Assembly (NCBI RefSeq): GCF_040802235.1
Contig: NC_133161.1
Coordinates: 105,603,001 to 105,667,000, forward strand
Origin: Manis javanica
Taxonomy: Eukaryota > Chordata > Mammalia > Pholidota > Manidae
Reading direction: 5' to 3'
DNA: 64,000 nt
Position numbers and translations under genes: made by a program. The notes under the pieces were generated by a model. The model was not told where the DNA came from. It was given only the letters and a program-made list of their open reading frames with translations, and did no database searches. Below, piece after piece: positions 36,017-48,199 of this stretch. Each line of letters starts with the position of its first letter. Position 1 is the stretch's first letter.

Positions 36017-36262
36017 TCAGTTCTGAAGGACAACTGTTCTGGGTAGAGTTAGTTGGCAGGTTTGTTTTCTTTCAGCATTTAAGTATGTCATGCTACTCCC
36101 TTCTGGCCTACAAAGTTTCTGCTGAAATATCTGCTGATAGTGTATCATGTACATGGGGAGTCCCCATGTACAAGTTGTTTCAGTTGCTGCTTGTAAGACT
36201 CTCTCCTCATCTTTCACTTTTGACAATTTAATGATAATGTGTATTGGTGTGGGTCTTTGCAT
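36017..36262 (-). pseudogene. L1 ORF1 relic, RNA-binding core
   Basis: An 81-codon minus-strand frame starting MQRPTPIHIIIKLSKVKDEE, then RVLQAA. This is the RPTPRHIIIKM-x-KVKDKERIL-x-AA block of L1 ORF1p. Past that point a 25-bp palindrome at 36148-36172 has altered the frame, reading TTCTWGLPMYMIHY. It is a fossil. Confidence 0.88.
36148..36172. repeat. Perfect 25-bp palindrome (12-bp arms, 1-bp centre)
   Basis: TGTACATGGGGA, centre G, TCCCCATGTACA. It lies inside the L1 ORF1 relic, at the position where L1 relatives read like TTATGGGGGTTCCCTTGTAA, so the palindrome seems to have formed by local change of that sequence. Confidence 0.95.
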
Positions 36263-38209
36263 TCATCTTATTTGTACTCTCTAGCTTTCTTGAACTGGAT
36301 TTTTTTCCTTTCCCAGGTTAGGAAAGTTTCAAACACAATTTCTTCAAATAACTTTTCTGCCCTTCTCTCCTCTTATCTCCTTCTGGGACCCCTATATCAA
36401 ATGTTGGTCCACTTGATATTGTTCCATAAACTAGACTCACTCTTTTGTCATCTTTTTCCTTTTTGCTGCTCTGCTTAGATGAATTCCACTGCCTGTCTTT
36501 GAGTTCACTGCTCCTTTCTCCCACTTCTTCTAATTTGCTATTGAATATCTCAATTGTGTTTTTCAGTGCAGTTATTGTATTCTTCAGCTCTGTGGTTTTT
36601 TGCTTGTTACTTTTTCATATTTTCCATGTTTTTGCAGAAATTCTTACTTTGCTCATACAATATCCTCCTTGCCTCACAGCATCTCTATGACCATTATTTT
36701 GAAACTTTTATCAGTTAAATCACTTAAGTCTGTTTCTGAAGATTTTTTCTTGTTCTTTGGTTTAGAACAGATTCCTCTACTTTTTTCATTTTCCTTGGCT
36801 TTCTGTGGTGGCTTCTGTGCATTAGTTAAAACAGCTGCCTTTCCCAGGCTTGAGGGACTGGTCTCATGTAGACGGTGAACATTATCTTTCAGCCTGGCCC
36901 TTGCTTTTGGTTTCTTTTAAACCTTTGTGATTATCCAAGCTGTCCATTTTGTTCTTAGTGGTTCCCAGCAGTTAAGAGTGTGCCAAGATCTGTCAGTGTC
37001 TTAAAAAGGAGGATCTCAGTCAGCAGTTTATGCAGATTGATGGAAGCTGGACCCTCAGACAGCAGATTTTTAAAGTATATGAATACATCTTCTTCAGGGG
37101 AAGTCTGGGAGATGGCATTTCTGTCTGCTCCCTCAGTGCTGAGTCCTTGAGGAGGATGTCTGGCTAAAAAGTCTTTCTCTGTTTGTCCTCTGGGTCCCAC
37201 AAAAGCAAGCCCTGTTGGCCACCAGAAACAGGCAAGAAGTTTCTTACCGAGAAGGTCAGGGTACCAGATATGTGCTCAAGCCCTTTCCAGGGAGATAATG
37301 GTGACCTGAAGCTGACCAGAGGGAGAACAACAAGACGGAGCCAACAGGCGCCCCTGTCTTCCAGAGTGGGACAGGGAGACGTTACAGATGTGGCTCCTGT
37401 CAGCCTCCTCGTGCTCCAGGGACACTGAAGTCATCTCCTAGATGGATGCTAAATTAGGAGACTGACCCCAGGCTACAACTTTTAAGATATGTAAATAGGC
37501 CCTTTCAGGGAAAGACTGAAGAGGAACATTTCTGTCTGCAGCCTCTGCACTGGGACCCTCAGGGGACAGCCGCACAGAGCCCTCATGAGCCCATCAAGAA
37601 CTGTTTCTCTGCTATAGTCTCACAGGACTCATGGGCACACACTCCACAGCTTTAAGAGCTAAGTGTTTCGGGGACCGATCCATCATGTAGAATTCTTAAA
37701 GGTTGGGACACTAGAAGTTGGATCTAAATCTTCTCCTCCTCAGGAAGAAGCTGGGATGTGTGAGTTCCCCCTTGATCCCACATCACTGTGCCAGGTGTAA
37801 GGTTTACCGTGAAGTGAAGCTCAGCCTCTCCTACCCATTCTGATGGGGATCTTGCTCTGCTTTGCCCAAGTAGGAGTAGGAGCCTAAGAGTCACTCAACC
37901 AGCTTCTGGATCTCTTTCAGAGGGAGTTTTCCATGTACAGCTGTAGAATTCTACTTATTTGTGGGAGGAAGTGAGTTCAAGAGCCTCCTATGTCACTAAC
38001 TTGGACCAGATCCCTCATAACCTTTGATTTTAAAGTACTCTTAATCAGAAAAAAATTTTTAAATGTTAAATTCAATGCAAAAAACATAAAAGATTAACAT
38101 GTGGTTACATTAGCATGAAACATGTTCATGCCATTGGTTAAAGAGTACAGATACTTTTTAAAAATATGTTAGTATCACTTATAAATAATATTCTCTTAAA
38201 TCAACAAGA

Positions 38210-38790
38210 AAGCACTAAGTATTCTTATAATGTTTCAAAGGAGAAGACTCATGTCCAGGTTTCTGTCATGGAAAACTGGATGAATAATGGAGTCACATAT
38301 CTAGATGGAGATTATAAGGGGGGAACAAAACTTGCATGAGGGAATGATAAATTCAGGTTTGATGATAAATTCAGGTTTGTTTAGGTTGAACGTGAAGATG
38401 TGAGCTTCTTCAGTTACAGATGAATTCTTAACCTGGATCCATACATCTCCAGAGGCTGAGAGCCCCTGTGCGGATGAGAGAAATCAGAAAATTGCGTGGA
38501 TGTAAAATAGAACAAGGACAGAACACTAACACTGAAAATGCCAGGAAGAATTTGAGAACTTCATGGACATAAGGAGAAACAGAAAGAGCAAAGTCATGGG
38601 GCCCAGAGACACCCAGGAAGGGGTGACTGATGACAACACATGTATCAGAGAATTCGAGTGGAAAAGGCCCCCAAAATACCCAAGACATGTGAGAGTGAGG
38701 AAGCCCTTGATGACCTCAGTGAGTGTGATTTTAAAGAGATGCTATGATTATGATAACTGTAAGTTGAAATCCAGTCTGAATACATGCTAT
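38210..38790 (-). mobile_element. Possible antisense L2 fragment
   Basis: AAACTTGCATGAG, 'GTTTAGGTTGAACGTGAAGA', 'GAGAGAAATCAGAAAATTGC' and AAGTCATGGGGCCCAGAGAC recall the L2 ORF2 region read backwards (the '...GAGTTCGGTTTTGGACATGTTAAG ... GAGCCCTGGGGCA' stretch). Low support. It also contains an 18-bp tandem duplication (GATAAATTCAGGTTT twice) near 38348-38382. Confidence 0.35.
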
Positions 38791-38799
38791 AAACAGCGT

Positions 38800-41700
38800 G
38801 ATTTCAAATAGATATAGAAAAATGACTGAGAAAGAAAGCTATGTCATTAAGTAGTAATGCTTACCAAGTCTGAAATTAAGAGAATTTTGCTTCTTTACAT
38901 TTTCTTTACATTCATAAATTCCACAAAACATATGAAATAGTTTAAAAACCATGACTCCTTTACAAAGAGGAAAAATAAAACAACAGTCCTGTGGACTGGG
39001 AATCACCAGTTAGAAATCATTGCCAACAACAGAAGACAAAAAATAGTTAATAAACCAAATAAATGGTGCATTGCTGCATTAGAAAATTAAACATCTTACT
39101 AAAAATAGATGGATTACTTGAATAAGAGAAAAGTTAATAAATAATCAAATAATACTTGGTCAAAGAATCAATAGTAATTATAAAACTGGAGTATTTGTGA
39201 TTGAAATAACAACATATTCTATAAAATTAGGAAACGTGAAGACAGGCAAAACATTGATAATTGTTGCAACTAGGCTCAGGGTGCCTTAGCCCTTGATTTA
39301 TGATTCTCTCTATTACTATGTAAACTATGCATGAAATTCCTATTATTAAAAGTAAAAATTTTAATATATGTTACGTTGCAAGAAGAAGAAATTGAGACCA
39401 TGACAACTCAGACTCTCTAGGCTAGTCAAAGTGAATATATATTATTTTAAATAGCATTATTTAAACAAATTAATAAAAAAACTATTCAACACAAGAATAC
39501 ACAAAAACAAAAAATCCCGAGGTGATTAGAAAGAAGTAAACAATGTCTAAGCACAAAAAATGAAATAGACTGTAGACCTAAACACTATTTTGTAGAGAAC
39601 CAGTTTTGGGTCAGTGAACCCAAAACTGGTTCTCTACAAAATAGAAAAACATCTGGGAAATGTATAAAATAAAAACAAAGCATTTTAAATAATGCAGATA
39701 TTTTTTAACGAATTACACTCCACATTTGCATGCAGTTTACCTGGATATTAACAGCACACGGGAGAAAAACAATGTAATGAGACTGAAGCGATCACTGATC
39801 CTTACAGCAGAGCTCTTTCATCGGGCAGTTATGTCCTCTCCTTTCATCTCTCAACATGCAAAACACATCAGTCAGTCTGCTCAGACTTCATAAAAAGGGG
39901 TTCATTATCTGTTCTATTAATAGTTGCCAGGTTTTTTGAATCAAGAGTTGGTTGCTCAGAATAATAAATATTTAAATATGTTGTTTTCTCCCAGTTGAAA
40001 CCAAGTTTGGAATAATAAATGCAGAGAAAGTATGCAGAAAAGCACACGGAAATGACCACTTTTCTTCAGTCATGTCCAAGAGTGTTTCTAGCTCTCCCTT
40101 GAGCAATGTGATTCTGAGTCATTTTAAATATGTTCCCAATTAACTCAATCTCTCTCCCTGTCAGCCCCCTAACCCCTTCCCTAGTATGCTGAGGCTTCAT
40201 TTCCTTTTGTCACCTATGTAACGAGTACTGCCATCTGCACAGGGCCTATTTCTACCTGGCTATTGCTCTGTCTCCCTGAATATTCTGAAAACATCATGTA
40301 ATTACCATTAAAGTAATAAAGTCCATAATTTGACAGTTGTCAATGTCCTCCCTCCCCCAGTGAATCTGTCCGCAGGGATGGCTTGTGTTCCTTCTGTGGC
40401 TTTATCTCATTAATTAGCCAGTAAAAATGAGGTAATATTTAATGGGGGATGATTATAGTGGTTTTTGTCACTTTACAGTAAATCTTCAAATTGCTTTTAG
40501 CAATGATACTACTGACATGTAATGACGTTGAAGAAATGCAGGAAGTATTGATTTGTCTTCTTTGATTTTGTTATGTATGACTTCTCTTTGTCTGCTGACA
40601 GATGAAAATAAACAGTAGTAATGCATATACACCAGGCTCCCATTCTAGAACATCCCAACTCCTTCGAAGACTCACTTGCTACCTCTCCTTCTTTGGTGGT
40701 ACCAACTAAGGGAGAATCTAAGAATACAGAGTCAATCCCCAATAGTTACACTTAGATCCATTAACATCTTGGGTGTCTGAATCTTGAAGCCACAAGTCCA
40801 GTACAAAGTTAAGGGAATTCACATATCACTGGAGCTTGTAGAAGAAGAAGGATGCCTGGTGGGACTGGTCCTAGGCTGCCACTCCCCTATATGTAGTGCA
40901 CCTGAACTAGCCCTGCTTTAGGTACTCCCAGGGCCAGGATTGGTGTAAGAAGACAAAAAAAGGAAAACAGGAGTCCCATGACTTTACTTTTTTTTTTCTC
41001 CCCTCTCTGATTCAGCAGGCAGAGGAGCTGCAATTCCAGATGCCATTCTTCCTGGACCCTTTCCCTTACCTGGGTCACCAACACAGGCAGGGTATTGTTT
41101 TCTTCTGCAGCGTGGTTACTCAACTTCCGCATTGTGACAGTATGGGGCACACGGTGGCATATTTGTTGATGGGACATCTAGCAGTATCCCTGGCCTCTGC
41201 CCATTAGATACCTGGAGCACCTCTTACCTCCCTCCCAACTTACCTGTAACACCAAAAACATCTCCAGATGTCTCCATCTTCCCCTGGGGGCAAAATTGTC
41301 TGTGGTGACACACTACTTTCTACAGCATGATGGAAACATGTCCCATTTTTCCCTTCTCATTTTGATTGTTCTCCTGTATCTTTCACCACTTTCAGTATAT
41401 CAGTAATACCTGAAAATCTAATCAAGACTAAGGAAATGAAAAGCATCTTTTCATGGATGCCTGGGTGGATGAGCACAGGAACCCAGTACAACTGGCTCTG
41501 TAAATCTAAATCCTGGGGTCACCAAGGAGAATTTGAATGAAGAATTCCAACTATTGGAGAGTGAGGAGTCAATCTTTTGTGAGAAAAAGACAAATTTTAG
41601 CAAATATTTAAAAATACCTGATACCATAGCCATTTGAAGCTGATGAAAATTCTAAAAATATAAGCCAAGTAGGGAGGAAAATATATGCTATGACTCTACA

Positions 41701-41970
41701 ATTAACACTTACTGTAATTCCTTGATTATTTGTCTCTAATTACTTGCTACAAAATAATTATTTTATACATTATTACATATCTTTCAAAACAACTTTTTGC
41801 TGATTAATTAATTTTAATACAAGTATTCTTAATCTTCACAGTTCATGGCTCTGATATAAGGCTTAAAGTGACTAAGTAGTGACATGAAGTGGTGCCTCTC
41901 TGTTTTTAAATACATACAAATCACCTAATGATCTTGTCTATTCTGCTTCTGTACATTGGGGGGGGCTTAA
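38800..41970. other. Unassigned AT-rich DNA
   Basis: About 3.2 kb without a named repeat or gene. AT-rich, with short open frames only. Its notable feature is the 27-bp hairpin at 39585-39644. Confidence 0.45.
39585..39644. repeat. Perfect inverted repeat: 27-bp arms, 6-bp loop
   Basis: Left arm 39585-39611 (starts CTATTTTGTAGAG, ends AGTTTTGGGT), loop CAGTGA 39612-39617, right arm 39618-39644 is its exact reverse complement. Pairing stops sharply at both outer ends (A opposite A). The transcribed RNA of either strand would fold as a short uninterrupted hairpin of 60 nt. Confidence 0.97.
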
Positions 41971-41974
41971 GATA

Positions 41975-42065
41975 CTGAATTTCTAAGAAGCTCCCAGGTG
42001 AGGCCACGCGGCTGGTCCAAGCACGGCTCTGCAAAGCTCTCAGAACCTTTGACCTGAGGACCACA
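41975..42065 (+). mobile_element. Possible MER5-type hAT DNA transposon fragment
   Basis: GAATTTCTAAGAAGCTCCCA, AGGTGAGGCCACGCGGCTGG and TCC follow the MER5A 3' half (ATTTCTAACAAGTTCCCAGGTGATGCTGATGCTGCTGGTCC). Only this portion is convincing. Confidence 0.45.
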
Positions 42066-43790
42066 TCCTCAGTTTTGTGTGGGCATCATATATTGTGCCA
42101 GTGTAGAGAAAGGAAGACTTCATTTTTAAATTCAGATTTCAACTGTTAAAACTCTCTTTTCAGCAAAAGATGCTGCAAACTCTGCCCATATTTAAAGAAA
42201 ATACCAAGAGAAGGCAGCTTCCAGAGCTTAAGAACCCTGACAGAAGAGAGCCGTGGTCGGGCTCCAGGATGGCAGAGCCTGGGCGCTGCGCCCTGATGAG
42301 CCCCTTCAAGGGTAAACAAGCCACAGCCCCAGGACTCTTTGTTCCAGGTTAGAATAAGGCCACAACGCAAGCAGCCAATGTGCTAGCGAAGCTGGAAAAG
42401 AGAACACCCGAGGGGCTTCAAGAAGGCGACTCCCGTTAGACCAGCAGAGGAGCTGACCACATCTGCCAAGCGCCAAGGAGCCACTATCCATTCTTTATAT
42501 TTCACTGTAGTCAACCAAATACAGAAAAAAATTTCAGCAAAAGCCATTTTCACAAAGTTCTAAGATAAGCAGCTACAATAACTGCAAAAAATGTTTACTG
42601 AAATAAATGAAATGATATAAAACATAAAATATGTAATTGTAACTATTAACATATACAGTATATATATAATATATAATAAAATACTTTTAAAATAATGTTT
42701 GTATTCTTTTATGAGATGATCAGTCAGCTTCAGTCACAAAAGAGGCTCAGAAAGACATACCCACAGGTCCCAGAGACAGGAGGTGGCAGGCCTGCAGGGC
42801 CACAGGGGAGAGGCCCTGGGTGTACAGAGCAGAGCACAGGGGCAAAGGGAAAGGGTAGGCCATGTCCTATCTTGGGGTTTTTGCAGGAAAGGCAAGCAGG
42901 TCGAACAGCCTAGGACTGGCCAGTTGAATAATTTTGGTGGCCTCAGAGCTATACGAGGGTCTTTAGTTGCCTGGCACCTGGCCCTGGGATAACAAAAGCA
43001 GAGGAAATCCTGCCTCGTGGGGCCACCTGGCCAGGCAGGGAAGATCTGGCTCTGAGTTATGCACATATCAAACACATGGTCCTGTCTGGTTGCTTTGCCA
43101 TTTCTAAGAATTGGCTAGCCCATGGAGGGCATATCTCTCCCCAGCCCAGAGAGGTTTTTTTAAGATGTCAACACATCACACTACAGAGAAATTAAAAATA
43201 TTTACAATACAAATAATGCCTGGATTGTCCAGCTCCTTCCTTATCTGTTGGGCCAGAATTTGGTGTTCAGAACCTCCTAGATACATTCTTTAACAAAGTT
43301 CAGTATTAATGTAGCTCATTTTTTACTAAGAATTCTCAGTGACACTCTCAATACACTCCATAAATACACAAAGGACATCTTATTCCCAGATGTCCATATC
43401 CCATTTTTCCTGTTATTTGTTATTAATATGCAGCGAAATAACCTTTAACATAAAACATGTCAGATTAATTCTGGTGTCACTTTGATAGAACTGTACAATT
43501 GTAGACCAGTTTTTGTTTGTTTGTTTTCTTACCTGCTTTTATATTTCTACAGTTAGGGCTAGAGGTGCATGTGTACATGCACAGGGGCCGGGAACAGCAG
43601 GGCACAGGACTGGAAAAGGTGGAGGGGAGCAGTCAACAGAGCATGCAGGGCGTGCAAACACAAGTGAATTCTGTAATCTGACCTACGCTACTGTTTCCAG
43701 GAATTAGTCAAGTGAAAACAGTGGGCTGGTTTTCCAAAGAAGGGTGGCTGGTGTTGGAAAGGCTCCCCTGTTGCTCAGGTCCTGATGCTG
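42066..43790. other. Unassigned DNA with a GC-rich block and an AT-rich patch
   Basis: No gene recognised. An (AT)-rich patch lies at about 42650-42690. A GC-richer block at 42780-43040 carries open frames on both strands (42734-43075 minus, 113 codons; 42695-42913 and 42783-42992 plus) with no recognisable domain. Confidence 0.4.
42650..42690. repeat. AT-rich simple sequence
   Basis: ATATACAGTATATATATAAT followed by ATATAATAAAATA. Low-complexity alternation of A and T. Confidence 0.8.
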
Positions 43791-43799
43791 GTCGGCCAT

Positions 43800-43875
43800 C
43801 GCATCTCTGAGCCTCTGAGGGCATTTGACAAGATGATTCTTAAAGTACCTCTCAATTCTATGATTCTATGACTTT
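43800..43875 (+). repeat. Possible CR1/L3-type LINE 3' end
   Basis: ACCTCTCAATTCTATGATTC followed by TATGACTTT resembles the ATTCTATGATTCT end motif seen in CR1/L3-type LINEs. Only the terminal motif matches. Confidence 0.3.
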
Positions 43876-46740
43876 AATGCTTTTAATATTGAGAAAATGT
43901 ATATGATAATGTTTCCTCTCAGCACATCACCTAAAATAGGGCATGATTAAATTACAAAATGCCAGTTTTCACCTGCATGGTGTAATTTTTTTAATGTACT
44001 TTGAGACTAGATAATTGTTCTAAGATTTCATAGACATTAGTGTTTAAAAAAATTATTTTTTCTCACATGGTGCCCTTTGGAATAATTTATTCCTGGACTT
44101 CTTCTGTCATCATCTATCTGTGATCTTGTTCCAAAATATCACATTATCAGCACATAGATACAAGTATCCTGAACTCAGAAATCCAAAAATTACAATTAGT
44201 ACTGAAATGGAAAATCAAGAAAACAATATATAAGTTCAAATTTCTATCACCTTACTGAAGAAAATTTTCTTCAAAATATTTAAATTGATTTTTGGAAGTA
44301 TAAACTATCCTTTCATTGACTTATTTTTAATTTTCTGCCATGTCATCACAACTCTGAGAGTTGACCATAAGGCATTATTCAAATGAATTAAGTCAGAAGG
44401 TCGAACTCCAGCTGTGCCTGATTTACCTCCACTACAAGTAAACTTATGTTGGGACATTTCCATCTTCCTATGCACATTGTCATGCTGTTAATACTTTAAC
44501 ACACCATTCTGTGCTCTAAGTTTTCATTAATACATCACAAAGTATCTGTGTAATCAAGAAGCTGGGTTGAGCTTTTATCAAGTTGTCACTGCAGTCATAT
44601 CCAATAGATTAGGACACACCAGCCTATTTGCCTTCTTCCATCTTGAGGGAAATTTAAAGTCACAGGGGTCCAAACTGGTCAGGTATTTTAGCAGAAAATG
44701 GGCGTGTTCTCCTCAAACAGCTGCCCCGCCACTCTGACCCACCCAGGGAGCATGGGCTCTCTGCAGTCTATAATGCTGCGTTCCATCGGCACTGGGGAAA
44801 AAACAGTTTCTCCTGAATATTGAACTAATTCTTATAAGGCGACCCTTATTTACAGTCACAGATTAGGGCGATTCCCTATTTTAAACTAAACTATTGGGAG
44901 TTTTATTTTTCTTTTTGTTGTCCCCATCCTACACCTCTGCTCCTAAAGCCCTCAGGCAGGGCTGATTTCTAAAGTAACTAGCATGCATTTTCAACATGGA
45001 GAGAGAAGTATTACACAATAGAGAATAGAAATAACGAGCATTGTTGACTTTTATACTTAACACGAATTGTAGGGGAAATAGCTGCTTCCAACAAGCAGAT
45101 TTCTGCTATCACCACAAACTCAATTTCTACTTCAAATGTATAATAACTAACAAATAATACTGCTAAATGTTGGCTTTAAATCATCATTTGCCTATGTGAA
45201 TCATGATGAATTCAGTGATCAGCAATGGCACTATCTATTGATTATTAAATGTCAGAATAAATATACGAATGGAGTCATGGAGAGAAATATCATAAGGGTG
45301 ATTATTATGATTAGTTTGGCCAAATGCAGTCAAAAATCCAAAAGGCTCTGAAAATAAAGAAGGAAGCACCCATGACTACATCCATCATAATAATTCATCA
45401 TAATCTTGACTCCGCTCAAAATGCATTTCCATGATAATACTGTGGGTATAAAATGCAATTTGTCATTCAAAAAGACACCCGGTGAACCTGCTGCTGAGCA
45501 GAAAAGAAGTTTGCTCCCCAGAAGCCTGGCGAATGATTCACAAGAACCAGAAAGTAAAACTTCTTCTCTGGGCAGTTTGTCTTGAGCACTTTCTCCAGGC
45601 ATCAGACCAGCCTGCAAAGGAAGGTTTAAGGAAGCAGGTCTCCATTTTCATAGGTCAGGCAATGAAGGGTGAATTTGGAGCCAGGTCAATAAACTGAAAA
45701 CTGGCAAAAGACAGTCTATGACTGACTCACAAAACATTTCCTGAGACCTTATCTATAATGCATGAAAAAATTTTTCTTCAAAGACAGGAGAAGGATTCCT
45801 TGGTTAATTATCCTTTCTATGTAAGAAATAATTCTGTCAATGTCATCTTGCCACTAGTAAGTTCTCAACAGAGCAGTCTGAGCTAAATCTGTACAAGCAA
45901 GAAGATGCACTTACAAATGTTTCCCTGCCTAGGGAGCTTGGCTCAGAAATTTAACAGACCCAACTTATCCCAAGGTCAAAATATACCCTGTAGTGGACCA
46001 CAGTAACCCAAGACTAAATGTCTCCGAATGAAAGATTAATTATTTTTCTATATGGTATAAGGAGTAGGTACAAAGATTAGCAGTACTGTGGAAACTATTG
46101 CAAAGTCATTGAAATCAGTGAAACTACACAGTCTATAAAATATTGCATCTATATTTGGGCTTATTCTCTCACATTTTCTTCTTCCTTGAATAAGTAAGAC
46201 AAATATCACAGTTTCTCCAAAGTAAAAGGAATCCAATAAATAAGTAAATAACATTACTATCATGTCTCAAAAACATTTTGGGGTAAAAATGTACTAATGA
46301 ATATTCATAGAAGTTGTTTTTCTTGCACCTTTAGCAACATTAAATATGTAAAAAATTACACCTCTGTTTTCTTTTCCTATATTTCTTCCTGTTTCATTTC
46401 TAAGTCATCAACTTTTCCACCTTTTCCTCTTCAGTTATTTAAATAGTACAGTATGCTTGTTTTCAGCTAGTTTTAATTAAAATATTATCTATGAACAGTT
46501 TCTAGCTAGATTGTCATCATCACAACAAAGAACTGAAGCAATTTTTGAGAAAATTCAGTGCCAAATCAAATTACTTAGATGAATGGTTTAATTTTACTAT
46601 TTTTCTTCAACTAACTTTAAAATACGTGGGTGACTATTCTATATAGGGATTCACGGGGTACAAAACAAATGAATAGCCAAATAAAATGCTGAGAGAAGAT
46701 GGGGGAGAGAGCCCTGAGCCCCCGCACTCTCAACTCAATC
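43876..46740. other. Unassigned AT-rich DNA
   Basis: About 2.9 kb. No repeat, exon or RNA gene recognised. The longest frame is 45330-45617 minus (95 codons), featureless. Confidence 0.45.
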
Positions 46741-46744
46741 AGGT

Positions 46745-46960
46745 GGGAGGTTTTCAGCACCTACTGTGTGCCCAGCATTGCCCCAGTTCTGCCAGAAACA
46801 AGACATCCAACACCCTTGCATGGCCTGCTTTGTAAAGGAGAAGACTATGGATAAAGATATAAATGATCAGTGAATAAACTTCAGGGAATGAGTGTTATGG
46901 ATAAAATCAAACAGCGCAGGAGGGGGAGGAAAGGGATGGCCCTTTATTAATGATCGGGGC
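46745..46960 (-). mobile_element. Possible antisense L2 3' end
   Basis: CACCTACTGTGTGCCCAGCA followed by ATAAATGATCAGTGAATAAA and GAGGAAAGGGATGG fits the L2 3' part read backwards (CCTACTATGTGCCAGGCAC ... AATAAACAAATAAATAAG). Confidence 0.45.
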
Positions 46961-47540
46961 CCAGGTATCTGAATAACTTGAGACATTCCAAGACACTCAA
47001 AATGCTAGCAGCTCCCAGGCTAGGAGGCCTTGGGGCTCCGGACTCCTCAAGGAGTCCATGTGACTGGATCTCAGCAGGGAGGAGAGACCTCTATGCCAGG
47101 CGAGGTCAGGGAAGTAAACCTGGGGGCCTGCTCTGGCCAACTCCAGCTGTGCCCCATGATTGAAGCAGGTGGCCCTTGAGGCCAAAGGAAGGGGCCCACC
47201 CTGATCTTGTGGACATCCTTCTAGAGCACGCTGCAGTCCCTGGTCTTGAGAATTCCTGATCCAAAGAGGCAGTGGTGGAAGGAGTGGGTGGCAACGTGGT
47301 CGGAGTCTAGACAACAGACTGTTTCTAGACTGCCCATGAACTCCCAGCTAAGGATGTAGCTGGGGGCAGTGGGAGCTCTCTCTGCACACTTGCCCTCCCT
47401 CCCCCCAGCCCCTGCCAATGTGAGGTGCAGGCTTGGGGGCCCTGATCTCTTAGGACCTCGAAGGAGGGAACAGGAGTATGCCTGTATCCCTAGGGCAGTG
47501 GGAGGCCATAGTACTTATGCAGCAGGGGGACATGGGCTAC
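46961..47540. other. Unassigned GC-moderate DNA
   Basis: No repeat recognised. Contains a short palindrome GGACTCCTCAAGGAGTCC near 47040. Open frames of 105 codons (46997-47314 minus) and less have no domains. Confidence 0.4.
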
Positions 47541-47544
47541 CTTG

Positions 47545-48190
47545 ACCTTGACTTCATACATTCATTCTGCAAACATGGTTTGCATGCCTGGCAAGTAGGA
47601 AGCACTGGAAACACAGCAGTGAGCATAGAATCACACCCTGGGCTCCCAGAGTTTACCACCGAGCAGGGAAGACAGGCTTAAAAAATGATTTCAAGTGTGG
47701 TGATCACTGTAGAAAAGATTGATTTAAAAGCACAGGGGATCTGACTGTGGCGGTGAGGGTGGGGGTGCCGTTCAGGAATAATGCACTGGGTAAAGGGTTA
47801 GGGTAGTGCCAGTCAAGCAGGACATTCCAGGTCTAGACAACAGCCTGGAAGCAGGAAGAACCTGGAGATTTCCAGAACCCAAAAACAACCCTCAACCAGG
47901 AATGTGGAGCATGAACTAAAGGAATCATGAGTATGTGAACCTGAAAGTGTATGTCAGACCAAAGCCCACACCCCTGCAGAGCACACCACGGATTCCATTT
48001 CATTCTAAAGGCAACAGAAAGAGTGATAAAAGGGCTTAACTGAGAATAACATGGTCAGGTTCCATTTTGAAAAGGTCACTGACTATAGTGTGGAAACAGA
48101 TGCAGAAAGACAGGGTAGAAAGCTGCAGGAGGTAAAAGACAGGATGACTTAGGGTATGGCAAGGAAGTTGGGGAGGGAAGTAAGTTTCTC
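47545..48190 (-). mobile_element. Antisense L2 LINE
   Basis: ATACATTCATTCTGCAAACA, TGGAAACACAGCAGTGAGCA, CAAGCAGGACATTCCAGGTC, CAGCCTGGAAGCAGGAAGAA, 'TTCATTCTAAAGGCAACAGA', ACATGGTCAGGTTCCATTTT, AAAAGGTCACTGACTATAG, GCAGGAGGTAAAAGACAGGA. This order is that of L2 ORF2 C-terminus plus 3' UTR read backwards. Confidence 0.7.
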
Positions 48191-48199
48191 AGCAGTGTG

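Larger units (their letters stand above)
32745..38018 (-). mobile_element. Nearly complete antisense L1 LINE with an internal deletion
   Basis: Left to right: L1 3' end (32760-33250; TTGAAGTATAATTTTCATAT, GGTCCATCCATGTTGTCACA), ORF2 C-terminus (33249-34340), an internal junction near 34350 where mid-ORF2 sequence is missing, ORF2 N-terminal half (34370-35450), the ORF2/ORF1 spacer, ORF1 (about 35940-36880), and a GC-rich 5' UTR to about 38018 (ACTAACTTGGACCAGATCCC, the L1 5' end read backwards). About 5.3 kb remains of a 6-7 kb element. All frames are broken. Confidence 0.88.

Noticed and set aside
47036..47063. GGACTCCTCAAGGAGTCC palindrome as a regulatory site
   Set aside because: 8-bp arms occur by chance at this window size, and no context supports function.
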